A stretch of DNA of 64,000 nucleotides from Nonomuraea muscovyensis (GCF_014207745.1 NZ_JACHJB010000001.1:930001-994000), one strand, 5' to 3'. Positions 25,547 to 34,759 are shown, numbered from the stretch's first letter. Numbers and translations are program-made. Notes: generated by a model not told the origin, from the sequence alone.

Positions 25547-25571
25547 CCTTCGCTGCTTCCCGTCACCCTTC
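25535..25571. repeat. 17-bp direct repeat at the sirtuin start region
   Basis: GCTTCCCGTCACCCTTC occurs at 25535-25551 and again at 25555-25571, a 20-bp period. Each copy carries a GAAGGGTGACG on the minus strand, so the sirtuin start region (GTG 25546) is duplicated. This complicates choosing the true start. Confidence 0.5.
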
Positions 25572-25721
25572 CATGGTGCCCGACGCGGCGCCCGGCGCGC
25601 GACGCGCCCGGCGCCGGTGCGCTCCCCGTGACGGACCGGAGAGGGATGATCGCCTCTCCCCCGGGTAGCCGGTTCCAGATCCACGACCGGTCCGCACGAG
25701 GAGAAAGGGCGCGCCCCACGC

Positions 25722-26465
25722 ATGATCACCACTCGCTGGACGAGCACACACCCCGACCGGGACCGCGGCCTGGGACTGCGGCTGGCCCTCGCGTCCTTCG
25801 CGGTGGCCCTCGTGATGATCCCGTTCACGCTGCTGCTCGTCGTCGCCAGGATGCCGCTGAACGACCTGGACGCCGGCGTCGCGCGTGCGCTGCACGCCTA
25901 CGCGCTGGCCAACCCCGACGTCACGGCGGTGATGATCGTCTGGACGGACGTGTTCGGGCCGTGGCCGTGGCGCATCGCCGTGGCCGTGCTCGCCGGCTGG
26001 CTCGCCTGCCGGGGAGCGCCCAGGCTCGCCCTGTGGGCGATCACCACGATCACCGTGGGCGGGCTGCTCGGTGCGGGACTCAAGCTCGTCGTGGACCGGG
26101 CCAGGCCCCACCTGCCCGACCCCGTCGCGCTGGCGCCGGGTGAGGCGTTCCCCTCGGGTCACGCCCTGACCGTCACGCTCGGCGCCGGCGTGATCGTGCT
26201 GGCCCTGCTGCCGATGCTGCCGCGGTGGGGCAGGCGGCCGGCCTGGACCGTGGCCGCGTTCCTCGTCGTGACGGTGTCCTTCACCCGGGTAGCCCTCGCC
26301 GTGCACTGGGTGAGCGACGTGCTCGGCGGGATCGTGCTGGGCATGGCGGTGATCGCCGCCACGACCGCGGCGTTCGAGACCTGGCGCCGGCACGCGGGCC
26401 GCAGACCGGCCGCGCCGCCGCGCGACGGCGTCGAGCCGGAGTCGGTGCGGGTGATCCGTGACTGA
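25722..26465 (+). CDS. Membrane PAP2-family phosphatase
   Basis: A 247-aa integral membrane protein with about six transmembrane segments. The three phosphatase motifs are visible as KLVVDRARP, AFPSGHAL and TRVALAVHWVSDVLGG, giving the Arg/His active site facing the outer leaflet. The family dephosphorylates isoprenoid pyrophosphates or phosphatidic acid. GAGGAGAAAGG lies upstream of the ATG. It overlaps a second PAP2 gene by 8 nt, so the two are co-translated. Confidence 0.88.
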   Translation: MITTRWTSTHPDRDRGLGLRLALASFAVALVMIPFTLLLVVARMPLNDLDAGVARALHAYALANPDVTAVMIVWTDVFGPWPWRIAVAVLAGWLACRGAPRLALWAITTITVGGLLGAGLKLVVDRARPHLPDPVALAPGEAFPSGHALTVTLGAGVIVLALLPMLPRWGRRPAWTVAAFLVVTVSFTRVALAVHWVSDVLGGIVLGMAVIAATTAAFETWRRHAGRRPAAPPRDGVEPESVRVIRD

Positions 26466-27147
26466 CCACCTGAGGTACTACGCCTCCGCCCTGCTGTTAC
26501 CGCTCGTCGCGCTCACCGCGGTGACCTACGGCGCCGGTGAGCTGATCACGTCGCTGCCCACCGGCGAGGCGGCGGTGAACACCGGCCTGGCCGCCGGGCG
26601 CACCGGCCTGTGGAACACGCTGACCGACATCGGCACCAGCCTGTCCGACACCCCGTACGTCGTGGCCCTGACGGCCGTGACCGCGGTGTTCCTCGGCCTG
26701 GTCCGCCGGCGCTGGTACGAGGCGGCGTTCCTGGTGGCGGCCGTCTGGAGCCAGTCGCTCATCTTCCTGGCGACGAGCGCCCTGGTGGCCCGCCACCGGC
26801 CGCCGGTGCATCACCTCGACCCGGCCCCGCCCACCTCCTCCTTCCCCTCGGGACACGTCAGCGCCGCCGTCGGCTTCTACTGCGCGGTCGCGCTGCTGCT
26901 CGCCCTGCGCCTGCGTCGCCCGGCCCCGCGGGCCCTGGTGTGGACGCTGGGCGTGGCGGTGCCGTTGATCGTCGCCTTCTCCCGCCTGTACCGGGGCATG
27001 CACTTCCTGTCGGACGTGCTGTGGGGGCTGCTGCTCGGGGCGTGCTGCGTCGCGGTGGCCGCCCGCGCCATCCTGGCCCGCCACCGGCGACGCGAACACC
27101 CCCGCCTCCCGGCCCGGTCCCCCGAGCCCGACCGGCACGCAGTGTGA
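26458..27147 (+). CDS. Second membrane PAP2-family phosphatase (tandem paralogue)
   Basis: A 229-aa paralogue of the preceding gene, starting at a GTG inside it. Motifs are RHRPPV (a shortened KxxxxxxRP), SSFPSGHVSAA and SRLYRGMHFLSDVLWG, with six membrane segments. The C-terminal tail is basic (RAILARHRRREHP). Sequence similarity to the upstream protein is limited to the motifs and fold, so the pair probably has different substrates. No lysine precedes its first motif as it does in the neighbour. Confidence 0.87.
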   Translation: MTDHLRYYASALLLPLVALTAVTYGAGELITSLPTGEAAVNTGLAAGRTGLWNTLTDIGTSLSDTPYVVALTAVTAVFLGLVRRRWYEAAFLVAAVWSQSLIFLATSALVARHRPPVHHLDPAPPTSSFPSGHVSAAVGFYCAVALLLALRLRRPAPRALVWTLGVAVPLIVAFSRLYRGMHFLSDVLWGLLLGACCVAVAARAILARHRRREHPRLPARSPEPDRHAV

Positions 27148-27223
27148 TCGTTCCGCTCCCTGCGCGGTCTTGAAGATCGAGGCGGGAGCGTGCAGGATCT
27201 TCATGCCGTCTAGGAGGTCTGCA

Positions 27224-28399
27224 TTGCGCGTAGTCATCGCCGGAGCCGGGATCGGGGGCCTCACCACGGCTCTCAGCCTGCACGCCGCCGGCATCACCGA
27301 TGTGGTCGTGCACGAGGCGACCAAGGAGATCCGGCCGCTCGGGGTGGGGATCAACATCCTGCCGCACGCCGTGCGCGAGCTGACCGAGCTCGGGCTGGGT
27401 GACCGGCTGGCGCGGATCGGCGTGCCGACGGCGGACCTGACGTACGCCAACCGGTACGGCCGGCTCATCTGGTCGGAGCCGCGTGGCGTGGCCGCGGGCT
27501 ACAACTGGCCGCAGTACTCGATCCACCGGGGCCGCCTGCAGTTCATGCTGCTGGAGGCGGTGCGCGAGCGGCTCGGCCCCGACTCGGTGGTGACGGGCTC
27601 GCCCATCACGACCCTCGACCACGACGCCGACCTGCTGGTGGGCGCCGACGGCATCCGCTCCAGCGTGCGCGCCGCGCTCTTCCCGGAGGAGGGCGATCCG
27701 CTGTGGAGCGGGCAGGTGCTCTGGCGCGGCACCACGTACGCCAAGCCGTTCATGACGGGCCGGTCCATGCTGATGGCCGGTGACGACACCCAGCGGGTCG
27801 TCATCTACCCCATCGCCCCGCCGGAGCCCGACGGCCGCGTGCTGATCAACTGGGCGATCCAGCGCAAGGCGCCCGAGACCGTGCCGCGGGGCGACTGGAA
27901 CCGGCGGGTGGAGGTGGAGAAATTCTTCCACCATGTGGCCGACTGGCACTTCGACTGGTTGGACGTGCCCGCCCTGATCTCAGATGCGGAGGCGGTCTAC
28001 GAGTATCCGATGGTGGACCGCGACCCGCTGCCCTACTGGTCGACGGACCGGGTCACGCTGCTGGGCGACGCGGCGCACCCCATGTACCCGACCGGCTCCA
28101 ACGGCGGCACGCAGGCCGTCATCGACGCCCGGGTCCTGGCCTACGCCCTGGCGACCGGCAAGGGGCTGGAGTTCTACGAGAGCCTGCGCCGGCCCACGAC
28201 GACCGAGATCGTGAAGTCCAATCGCAAGGACGGCCCCGAGGTGGTCCTGGCGCTGGCGCACCAGCGCGCCCCGCAGGGCTTCCAGCAGATCGAGGACGTC
28301 GTCCCCCGGGAGGAGCTGGAGGAGATCGCGCTCCGGTACAAGCAGACGGCCGGTTTCGTCCCGTCGGCGCTGAACGAGCGGGCGTCCTGGTCGGTGTGA
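27224..28399 (+). CDS. Flavin-dependent monooxygenase (PhzS/UbiH-like)
   Basis: A 391-aa FAD enzyme. It shows VVIAGAGIGGLTTALSLHAAG, LLVGADGIRSSVRAALFP and LLGDAAHPMYPTGSNGGTQA, the last being distinctive for the PhzS-like flavin-dependent oxidoreductases that hydroxylate aromatic or heteroaromatic acids. A TTG at 27224 is chosen because AGGAGG lies 6 nt before it and the FAD fold starts immediately; the ATG frames upstream add an unlikely extension. It is monocistronic; substrate unknown. Confidence 0.88.
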   Translation: MRVVIAGAGIGGLTTALSLHAAGITDVVVHEATKEIRPLGVGINILPHAVRELTELGLGDRLARIGVPTADLTYANRYGRLIWSEPRGVAAGYNWPQYSIHRGRLQFMLLEAVRERLGPDSVVTGSPITTLDHDADLLVGADGIRSSVRAALFPEEGDPLWSGQVLWRGTTYAKPFMTGRSMLMAGDDTQRVVIYPIAPPEPDGRVLINWAIQRKAPETVPRGDWNRRVEVEKFFHHVADWHFDWLDVPALISDAEAVYEYPMVDRDPLPYWSTDRVTLLGDAAHPMYPTGSNGGTQAVIDARVLAYALATGKGLEFYESLRRPTTTEIVKSNRKDGPEVVLALAHQRAPQGFQQIEDVVPREELEEIALRYKQTAGFVPSALNERASWSV

Positions 28400-28495
28400 G
28401 CGGGCCCGTCCCGACATTGGTCGCCACCGGCGCACGGGTAACCAGTCATCAAGCGGTGTGCAATTCCACCTGAATACCACTGCTCCCAACCTTTT

Positions 28496-28756
28496 ATGGT
28501 CAAAGGTGCCGCCGGCGAGGCGGAGAGCCGGTGGAGGGCCGCGGTGGGTGCGGGAAGCGGAATCCTGATGGCGGTGGCGATCACGGATGGGACGATGCTC
28601 GTCCTGGCGGGCGTGGGCCTGCCGTTCCTGATCAACGCGAAGAAGGCGCAGCGGCTGCTGGCCGTCGGGTTGCCCGCGCGGGCGGTGGTGGACTCGATGG
28701 CCGACACCGGGATGACGGTCAACGGCCGGCCCGTGGTCAGCTTCCGTGCCGCCTGA
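28496..28756 (+). CDS. Small membrane protein, probably truncated DUF3592-like
   Basis: An 86-aa protein with one transmembrane helix (MLVLAGVGLPFLINA) followed by RLLAVGLPARAVVDSMADTG and MTVNGRPVVSF. This resembles the first strand pair of small actinobacterial membrane proteins that continue for another 60 or more residues; here the frame stops early. It may be a shortened paralogue or a decaying gene. The stop is followed by a short repeat (CGCGCCACCTGAC twice). Confidence 0.45.
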   Translation: MVKGAAGEAESRWRAAVGAGSGILMAVAITDGTMLVLAGVGLPFLINAKKAQRLLAVGLPARAVVDSMADTGMTVNGRPVVSFRAA

Positions 28757-28840
28757 CCCGCGCCACCTGACGCGCGCCACCTGACCCGCCCGGTGCCGGC
28801 CGGCCCGCGCCGGTGGTGGAGTGCCTCGGACATGGCGATG

Positions 28841-28864
28841 CCCACCCCGCGGGAGCGGGGTGGG
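28841..28864. terminator. Terminator between the small membrane protein and DoxX genes
   Basis: A perfect 10-bp stem, CCCACCCCGC pairing with GCGGGGTGGG, with a GGGA tetraloop, lies between convergent genes. It could serve both strands. Confidence 0.6.
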
Positions 28865-28889
28865 GGCGCCGGCGGCCGCACGGTGGCGG

Positions 28890-29417
28890 CTACTTCAGCA
28901 GGGCGTGGCGCTGGACGATCGGCAGGTTGCCGAGTCCGAGAGTGGCGCCCGCGTTGGCCATGGCCAGCCCGACCAGCACGATCGCGTAGACGATGTGGTC
29001 GTCCATGAAGGGGTTGGTGGTGAGGGGCAGTTCGGCCGCCCACATGAGGAGCAGCATCAGACCGCCGGCCGCGGCGGCGACGCGGGTGCCGACGCCCAGG
29101 ACGAGGGCGGCTCCGACGCCGAGCAGACCGGCCATGAACAGCCAGTCCACCCAGGCCTGTCCGGCCAGGGCGCCGAAGAACCCGCCGAGGGCGTTCTCGC
29201 CCGTGCCCTTGAGGAAGCCGGTGGTGGGGCTGCCGCCTTCGAGCCAGGCCCGCTTCGCCGGAGTGGCGAAACCCCAGCCGAAGGTCTTGTCGAGGAAGGC
29301 CCACAGGAAGATCCAGCCGATCGCGATCCGGGTGAGGGCCCAGACGTAGTCGACGGGACGGCGGGTCGCTGCGGCGGCGTGCATGCGGATGGCGGGCTTG
29401 TTGATCGTGGCGGCCAT
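28890..29417 (-). CDS. DoxX-family membrane protein
   Basis: A 175-aa four-helix membrane protein. WALTRIAIGWIFLWAFLDKTFG is the typical first helix, and LFMAGLLGVGAALVLGVG and LMLLLMWAAELP follow. DoxX proteins are subunits or relatives of thiosulfate:quinone oxidoreductase and act in redox or stress responses. ATG 29417 has GAGGAGAGGGGG upstream. It is divergent from the first CBS/BON gene, and the shared 280-bp intergenic region holds two DosR-like boxes. Confidence 0.85.
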   Translation of the reverse strand: MAATINKPAIRMHAAAATRRPVDYVWALTRIAIGWIFLWAFLDKTFGWGFATPAKRAWLEGGSPTTGFLKGTGENALGGFFGALAGQAWVDWLFMAGLLGVGAALVLGVGTRVAAAAGGLMLLLMWAAELPLTTNPFMDDHIVYAIVLVGLAMANAGATLGLGNLPIVQRHALLK

Positions 29418-29514
29418 GACGGCCCCCTCTCCTCGCGGTGTCACTGTCCTTGTCACACCTCAAGCAAACCTTTACCAGCCCTTGGTGCAGCAGTGCCGTA
29501 CGACCCGCCCCGGT

Positions 29515-29529
29515 GGGACCTAAGGCCCC
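29515..29529. promoter_or_regulatory. DosR/DevR-like box 1 (doxX/CBS intergenic)
   Basis: GGGACCTAAGGCCCC, quasi-palindromic, about 100 bp upstream of the DoxX start on the minus strand. It matches the shared island consensus GGGACYTWNGGCCCT at most positions. Confidence 0.4.
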
Positions 29530-29624
29530 GGCCCGGCGCCCTGGAGGGCCCGTTCCCGGCACGGCACCCGGTCGCGGCGGCGGCCCGCACCTGTCGCCGA
29601 CCGGACAAAAGACCAGGTCAGCAG

Positions 29625-29639
29625 GGGACTTACGGCCCT
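29625..29639 (+). promoter_or_regulatory. DosR/DevR-like box 2 upstream of CBS-BON gene 1
   Basis: GGGACTTACGGCCCT lies 58 bp before the ATG at 29698. A degenerate GGACAAAAGACC sits at 29602-29613 and could be a weaker partner site. Confidence 0.5.
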
Positions 29640-29697
29640 ACGGCCCGGAGCCGCCGCGAGGTGCGATGGGAGTGTCGGCGAGGAGGAGGGCAGCCAC

Positions 29698-30405
29698 ATG
29701 AGCATGACCATCCGGGACGTGATGACGACGGACGTGACGGCGGTCGAGCAGGACGCCTCCTTCCACGCGGTCGCCCAGCTCCTGATCGACAAGGGCGTCA
29801 GCGGTCTGCCGGTCGTGGACTCCGACGGCCATGTCAAGGGCGTCGTGTCCGAGGCCGACCTGCTGGCCAAGGAGGAGTTCAGGGCGCGCTTCCGCGGCGA
29901 CGACTACCGGCCGTCGCTCCGGGCGCGGATCCGCCACTCGATGAGCAGCGAGGGCAGCGGCCACCGCAAGGCCATGGGCGAGACCGCGGGCGAGCTCATG
30001 ACCCACCCGGCGTACGTGACGACGCCCGACTCCCCCGTCGTGCTGGCCGCCCGGCTGATGGACCGGCACGGCATCAAGCGACTGCCCGTCGTCGACGCCG
30101 GCGGCCGGCTGGTCGGCATCGTCAGCCGTCGCGACCTGCTCAAGGTGTTCGTCCGCGCCGACGAGGACATCAGGCGCGAGCTGGTGGGGAGCATCCCGCT
30201 CACCGCCCCCTGGACCGATCCCGCATCGCTGGACGTCACGGTGGCCGACGGGGTCGTGACCCTGGCCGGGACCGTGACCCGGCACAGCGAGGCCATCACG
30301 CTCGCCCGGGTGGCCCGCGGCGTCGACGGCGTCGTGACGGTGCGCGACACGCTCACCTGGAAGCACGACGACGTCGTCGACGTGCCCGTCTGGGGCGGCG
30401 CCTGA
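29698..30405 (+). CDS. CBS-CBS-BON domain stress protein
   Basis: A 235-aa cytosolic protein. Two CBS domains (residues about 5-60, with VSGLPVVDSDGHVKGVVSE; and about 97-155, with MTHPAYVTTPDSPV and IKRLPVVDAGGRLVGIVSRRDLL) form a Bateman module expected to bind adenine nucleotides. A C-terminal BON domain (about 160-225, SLDVTVADGVVTLAGTVTR) follows. Such proteins are frequent in hypoxia or dormancy regulons of actinobacteria. GGAGGAGGG precedes the ATG. It reads in the same direction as the phosphoketolase, which has its own box. Confidence 0.9.
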   Translation: MSMTIRDVMTTDVTAVEQDASFHAVAQLLIDKGVSGLPVVDSDGHVKGVVSEADLLAKEEFRARFRGDDYRPSLRARIRHSMSSEGSGHRKAMGETAGELMTHPAYVTTPDSPVVLAARLMDRHGIKRLPVVDAGGRLVGIVSRRDLLKVFVRADEDIRRELVGSIPLTAPWTDPASLDVTVADGVVTLAGTVTRHSEAITLARVARGVDGVVTVRDTLTWKHDDVVDVPVWGGA

Positions 30406-30423
30406 ACGCCGGACGCGACCGCG

Positions 30424-30438
30424 GGGACTTTCGGCCCT
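30424..30438 (+). promoter_or_regulatory. DosR/DevR-like box 3 upstream of phosphoketolase
   Basis: GGGACTTTCGGCCCT lies 85 bp before the phosphoketolase ATG and 19 nt after the CBS gene stop. It is the best match of the five copies to the left half of the mycobacterial DosR box. Confidence 0.5.
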
Positions 30439-30523
30439 GCCGGCGATGACCTCTGCCGGCAGCGTGGAATCCGGGGTAGGGGGACAGTAGGGAGCTGAGC
30501 ACCCAACCACGGGAGGACATCGC

Positions 30524-32824
30524 ATGGGCGTCGTCGACCACATAGACGCGTACTGGCGGGCGGCGAACTACTTGTCGGTCGGCCAGATCTACCTGCTGGA
30601 CAACCCGCTGCTGACGGAGCCGCTCCGGCCCGAGCACGTCAAGCCGCGCCTGCTGGGCCACTGGGGCACCACGCCGGGCCTGAACTTCTGCTTCGCCCAT
30701 CTCAACCGGGTCATCCGCGAACGCGACCAGGACATGATCTACATCGCCGGTCCCGGCCACGGCGGCCCCGCCGCGGTGGCGCACGCCTGGCTTGAGGGCT
30801 CCTACTCCGAGAAGTACCCCGAGGTCTCGCAGGACAGGGCCGGGATGCAGCGGCTGTTCCGCCAGTTCTCCTTCCCCGGCGGCATCCCCAGCCACGTCGC
30901 GCCGGAGACGCCCGGCTCCATCCACGAGGGCGGCGAGCTCGGCTATTCGCTGGCGCACGCCTTCGGCGCCGCCTTCGACAACCCGGACCTGGTGGTGGCC
31001 TGCGTCGTCGGCGACGGCGAGGCGGAGACCGGGCCGCTGGCCGCGAGCTGGCACTCCAACAAGCTGCTCGACCACCGCCGCGACGGCGTGGTGCTGCCGA
31101 TCCTGCACCTGAACGGCTACAAGATCGCCAACCCGACCGTGCTGGCCCGCATCCCCGAGGAAGAGCTGCTCAAGCTCATGGAGGGGTACGGCTACCGCCC
31201 CCACATCGTCGGCCCCGACCACGGCGAGATGCTGACGACCCTGGACGAGACGTTCGAGGAGATCGCCGCCTACCGCGCCGGGCGCGCCGACCGCCTTCCA
31301 ATGATCATCCTGCGGACGCCGAAGGGCTGGACCGGGCCGCACGAGGTGGACGGGGTGCTGGTCGAGGGCACCTGGCGGGCCCACCAGGTGCCGCTGTCGG
31401 GCGTCCGCGACAACCCCGAGCACCTGGCGATGCTGGAGCAGTGGATGCGCTCCTACCGGCCCGAGGAGCTGTTCGACGCCGACGGCAGGCCCGTGTCCGC
31501 CGTGCTGGAGACGGTGCCGGAGGGGCCGCGCCGGATGAGCGCCAACCCGCACGCCAACGGCGGCGAGCTGCTCGCCCCGCTGCGCATGCCCGACTTCCGC
31601 ACGCACGCCGTGGAGATCAAGACGCCCGCGACGCAGACCAGCGAGCCCACCCGCGTGCTCGGCGGCCTGCTGCGCGACGTGGTCGTGGCCAACCCGCGCA
31701 CGTTCCGGCTGATGGGCCCCGACGAGACCGCCTCCAACCGGCTGTCGGACGTCTTCTCCGTGACCGACCGCGCCTGGAACGCCCGCATCGAGCCCACAGA
31801 CGAGCACCTCGCCCCCGGCGGGCGGGTCATGGAGGTGCTGTCGGAGCACCTGTGCCAGGGCTGGCTGGAGGGCTACCTGCTGACCGGCCGGCACGGCCTG
31901 TTCAACTGCTACGAGGCGTTCATCCACATCATCGACGCCATGTTCAACCAGCACGCCAAGTGGCTGGAGTCGGCCCAGAAGATCCCGTGGCGGCGGCCGG
32001 TCGCCTCGCTCAACTATCTGCTGTCGTCGCACGTGTGGCGGCAGGACCACAACGGGTTCAGCCACCAGGACCCCGGCTTCCTCGACGTGGTGGTGAACAA
32101 GAAGGCCTCGGTGGTGCGGGTCTACCTGCCGCCGGACGCCAACACCCTGCTGTCGGTGGCCGACCACTGCCTGCGCTCGCACGACTACGTCAACGTCATC
32201 GTCGCCGGCAAGCAGCCCGTGCTCGACTTGTTCCCCATGGACGAGGCCATCGCGCACTGCACCCGCGGCGTGGGCATCCTGCCCTGGGCCAGCACCGACG
32301 AAGGAGGCGAGCCCGACGTGGTGCTCGCCTGTGCCGGTGACGTGCCCACCCTGGAGACCCTCGCGGCCGCCGCGCTGCTGCGCGAGCACCTGCCCGAGCT
32401 GAAGGTGCGCGTCGTCAACGTGGTCGACCTGATGCGCCTGCAGCCGCCGTCCGAGCACCCGCACGGCATGTCCGACGCCGAGTTCGACGCGCTGTTCACC
32501 ACCGACAAGCCGATCATCTTCAACTTCCACGGCTACCCCTGGCTGATCCACCGACTCACCTACCGCCGCCACGGCCACGACAACCTGCACGTGCGCGGCT
32601 ACAAGGAGGAGGGCACCACCACCACACCGTTCGACATGGCGATGCTCAACGACATCGACCGCTACCACCTGGTCATGGACGTCATCGACCGGGTGCCCGG
32701 CCTCGGCACCGCCCAGGCGCACCTGCGCCAGCGGATGAGCGACGCCCGGCTGCACGCGCGGGCCCACACCCGCGAGTTCGGCGAGGACGTCCCGGAGATC
32801 AGCGACTGGTCCTGGCCGCACTGA
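30524..32824 (+). CDS. xfp: Phosphoketolase (xylulose-5-phosphate/fructose-6-phosphate)
   Basis: A 766-aa thiamine-diphosphate enzyme that cleaves xylulose-5-phosphate or fructose-6-phosphate with phosphate into acetyl phosphate plus a triose or tetrose phosphate. This gives an energy-yielding bypass that needs no oxygen. The ThDP motif is [18 protein letters not shown] with [12 protein letters not shown]. Family signatures [26 protein letters not shown] and [13 protein letters not shown] are all present, and length is normal. Placement in a stress island with CBS/BON, USP and adenylate kinase fits carbon rerouting under hypoxia (inference). Confidence 0.96.
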   Translation: MGVVDHIDAYWRAANYLSVGQIYLLDNPLLTEPLRPEHVKPRLLGHWGTTPGLNFCFAHLNRVIRERDQDMIYIAGPGHGGPAAVAHAWLEGSYSEKYPEVSQDRAGMQRLFRQFSFPGGIPSHVAPETPGSIHEGGELGYSLAHAFGAAFDNPDLVVACVVGDGEAETGPLAASWHSNKLLDHRRDGVVLPILHLNGYKIANPTVLARIPEEELLKLMEGYGYRPHIVGPDHGEMLTTLDETFEEIAAYRAGRADRLPMIILRTPKGWTGPHEVDGVLVEGTWRAHQVPLSGVRDNPEHLAMLEQWMRSYRPEELFDADGRPVSAVLETVPEGPRRMSANPHANGGELLAPLRMPDFRTHAVEIKTPATQTSEPTRVLGGLLRDVVVANPRTFRLMGPDETASNRLSDVFSVTDRAWNARIEPTDEHLAPGGRVMEVLSEHLCQGWLEGYLLTGRHGLFNCYEAFIHIIDAMFNQHAKWLESAQKIPWRRPVASLNYLLSSHVWRQDHNGFSHQDPGFLDVVVNKKASVVRVYLPPDANTLLSVADHCLRSHDYVNVIVAGKQPVLDLFPMDEAIAHCTRGVGILPWASTDEGGEPDVVLACAGDVPTLETLAAAALLREHLPELKVRVVNVVDLMRLQPPSEHPHGMSDAEFDALFTTDKPIIFNFHGYPWLIHRLTYRRHGHDNLHVRGYKEEGTTTTPFDMAMLNDIDRYHLVMDVIDRVPGLGTAQAHLRQRMSDARLHARAHTREFGEDVPEISDWSWPH

Positions 32825-32837
32825 TCGCCGCAGCGCG

Positions 32838-32869
32838 CGAACGCCCGGGCCTTCCGGCCCGGGCGTTCG
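32838..32869. terminator. Strong terminator after phosphoketolase
   Basis: A perfect 14-bp stem (CGAACGCCCGGGCC with its complement) and a TTCC loop begins 14 nt after the phosphoketolase stop. Confidence 0.75.
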
Positions 32870-32938
32870 GCATGCCCGCGCACCCGGCACCCGGCCCCAG
32901 GCAGATCACCAGGCAGATGGGAAGGCTGGGACGCCACC

Positions 32939-33013
32939 GGCGGAGACGGCGCGGGTGAGGACGGCGCAGGCGGAGACGGCGCAGCCGAGGACGGCGCGGG
33001 TGAGGACGGCGAA
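32939..33013. repeat. Five tandem 15-bp units in the convergent intergenic region
   Basis: Five imperfect 15-bp copies of GG(C/T)GAGGACGGCGC(A/G) lie between phosphoketolase and the second CBS-BON gene. The whole gap 32825-33148 contains no convincing gene; it holds this repeat and three hairpins. Confidence 0.6.
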
Positions 33014-33015
33014 AA

Positions 33016-33040
33016 GCCGGCCACGTCGGACGTGGCCGGC
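33016..33040. terminator. Hairpin in the phosphoketolase/CBS-BON 2 gap
   Basis: A 10-bp stem GCCGGCCACG pairing with CGTGGCCGGC, loop TCGGA, preceded by AAAA on the plus strand. This gives a T run at the end of the hairpin for minus-strand transcripts. Confidence 0.45.
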
Positions 33041-33100
33041 CGGCCGGCGGCGGGACCTTCGGGGATGGGCCTCTCGGTGGTCCCACCGCCGACGAGGTGG

Positions 33101-33134
33101 CCGGTGCCCCGCGGGTTGGCCCGCCGGGCACCGG
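33101..33134 (-). terminator. Terminator hairpin downstream of CBS-BON gene 2
   Basis: CCGGTGCCC pairs with GGGCACCGG, and after one mismatch GCGGG pairs with CCCGC around a TTGG loop. It lies 15 nt past the stop of the minus-strand gene. Confidence 0.55.
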
Positions 33135-33148
33135 AGCCCGGGCGGGGC

Positions 33149-33805
33149 TCACAGCAGCGGCGGCACGATCAGCAGGTCCTCCTTGTCGTAGGACAGGTCC
33201 GTGACGACGTCCACGACGCCCTCGATCCGGCGGATGGCCTCGGCCAGGTCGACGACCTGGGAGCTCCACTCGACGGTGCCGCGGATGCTCACGACGCCCC
33301 CGTCGATCTCGACCCAGAACGCGGCCGGATCCGGCAGCAGGGCGTTGATCTCGGCCTCCAGCTCGGCCGCCGGCCGGGCGAAGACGCGCAGCACGTCGCG
33401 CTGGTGCAGCGTCCCGCTGGCACGCCCGGTCACCGGGTCGATGACGGGGAGCTGCTTGATCCGCCTGTCGCGCATCAGCTCGGCGGCGTCGCGGACCGAC
33501 GTGCCGGGGGTGACGGTGATCGCCGGAGCGGTCATCAGCTCGGCCGCGGTCACGCCCGCCGCCTTCCGGTGCTCCTGGCGCCGCCTGCGCGACTCGAAGA
33601 CCGGGACGCTGCGCCGGGCCGGAAGGGTCTCCTTCAGCAGCAGGTCCTCCTCCGACACGATGCCCACCGGGCGGCGGTCCGCGTCGATCACGGTGACCGC
33701 GCCGACGGCATACCGCTTCATCGCCGCCACGATGTCGGCGAACGACGCGTTCTTCGTGACGGTGATCGCCACCCGCCCCATGACGTCCTTGACCTGGATT
33801 GACAT
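33149..33805 (-). CDS. CBS-CBS-BON domain stress protein (second copy)
   Basis: A 218-aa paralogue of the protein at 29698. CBS1 (about 3-60) has YAVGAVTVIDADRRPVGIVSE; CBS2 (about 90-145) has MTAPAITVTPGTSVRDAAEL and IKQLPVIDPVTGRASGTLHQ; a BON domain follows (INALLPDPAAFWVEIDGG, VVSIRGTVEWSS). ATG 33805 has GGAAGG at 8 nt and is preferred to the GTG at 33814. It follows the USP gene on the same strand with a box of its own in between, and is likely part of the same regulon as the first copy. Confidence 0.9.
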   Translation of the reverse strand: MSIQVKDVMGRVAITVTKNASFADIVAAMKRYAVGAVTVIDADRRPVGIVSEEDLLLKETLPARRSVPVFESRRRRQEHRKAAGVTAAELMTAPAITVTPGTSVRDAAELMRDRRIKQLPVIDPVTGRASGTLHQRDVLRVFARPAAELEAEINALLPDPAAFWVEIDGGVVSIRGTVEWSSQVVDLAEAIRRIEGVVDVVTDLSYDKEDLLIVPPLL

Positions 33806-33880
33806 TGCCGCCACCTTCCTCTCGCCCTCAACGATGCCGCTGCCGCCACGGGTGCGGCAGCGGCGAACGTCACCGCCCGC

Positions 33881-33895
33881 AGGGCCCTAGGTCCC
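33881..33895 (-). promoter_or_regulatory. DosR/DevR-like box 4 upstream of CBS-BON gene 2
   Basis: On the minus strand GGGACCTAGGGCCCT, 75 bp before the ATG at 33805, overlapping the last codons of the USP gene. Confidence 0.45.
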
Positions 33896-34759
33896 CGCGT
33901 CCTGCGGGCCTTCGGGCCGGGAGCGGACGACGGCGACCGGGCAGTGGGCGTGGTGCAGCACGCCGCGGCTGACCGAGCCGAGCAGCATCGCGCCGAGCCC
34001 GCCGCGCCCGTGGGAGCCCACGACGACCAGGTCGCCGTCGGCCGACGCCCTGGTCAACGCCTCCACGGGGTGCCCGGACTGGATGTCCTCGACCACGGTG
34101 ACCTGCGGATACTCCTTCTCGAACCGTTCGAGCGCGGCCCGGACGATCTGGTACTGGGCGGTCCGGATGTCGTCCATGTCGTAGGCGATCTCCGGCGCGA
34201 ACGCGTGCACGGGGAGCTGCCAGGCGTGGATCGCCCGCAGCGTCGCGCCGCGCAGCATCGCCTGCTCGAAGGCGTAGCGGAGCGCGGGCTCGGACTCCTG
34301 CGAGTCGTCCACACCCACCACGACCTGACCGCGGGCCTGCTGCGGGGCGCCTCGCACGACCACGACGGGGCAGCGGGCCCGGCCCGCGACGTGGCCGCTG
34401 ACGGAGCCGAGCAGCGCGCCGGCGAACCCGCCGTGGCCGCGGCTGCCGACCACGATCTCGGTGGCCGCCGCGTCCTGCCCGGTGAGCACGAGGGCCGGCG
34501 CGCCGTCCTCCAGCTTCGTGGTGACGTCCACGGACGGCTGGCGGTCGCGCGCGACGGCCAGCGCCTCGTCCAGGATCTTCTGCCCGGCCTTGACGAGGGC
34601 GTCCGGCCACTCGGCACCGGGGAACTTCGCGATCTGGTAGGGGGAGCGGTCCACCGCGTGCACGATGCGCAACGGCTTGTGCGTACGCAGAGCATCGTCG
34701 ACCGCCCATTCGACCGCGGCCCGCGAGGGTACCGACCCGTCGACACCGACAACGATCAT
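33887..34759 (-). CDS. Tandem universal stress protein (two UspA domains)
   Basis: A 290-aa protein with two UspA folds. Domain 1 runs from GVDGSVPSRAAVEWA to GSRGHGGFAGALLGSVS; domain 2 from VVGVDDSQESEPALRYAFEQ to GSHGRGGLGAMLLGSVSRG. Both carry the Gly-rich G-x2-G-x9-G(S/T) ATP-binding loop, so it is an ATP-binding type USP like those induced by hypoxia in mycobacteria. A DosR-like box lies 51 bp upstream of its start. Confidence 0.92.
   Translation of the reverse strand: MIVVGVDGSVPSRAAVEWAVDDALRTHKPLRIVHAVDRSPYQIAKFPGAEWPDALVKAGQKILDEALAVARDRQPSVDVTTKLEDGAPALVLTGQDAAATEIVVGSRGHGGFAGALLGSVSGHVAGRARCPVVVVRGAPQQARGQVVVGVDDSQESEPALRYAFEQAMLRGATLRAIHAWQLPVHAFAPEIAYDMDDIRTAQYQIVRAALERFEKEYPQVTVVEDIQSGHPVEALTRASADGDLVVVGSHGRGGLGAMLLGSVSRGVLHHAHCPVAVVRSRPEGPQDAGT

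Noticed and set aside
30353..32890. Minus-strand 845-codon frame antisense to phosphoketolase
   Set aside because: Shadow frame; the plus strand encodes a full-length, motif-complete phosphoketolase.
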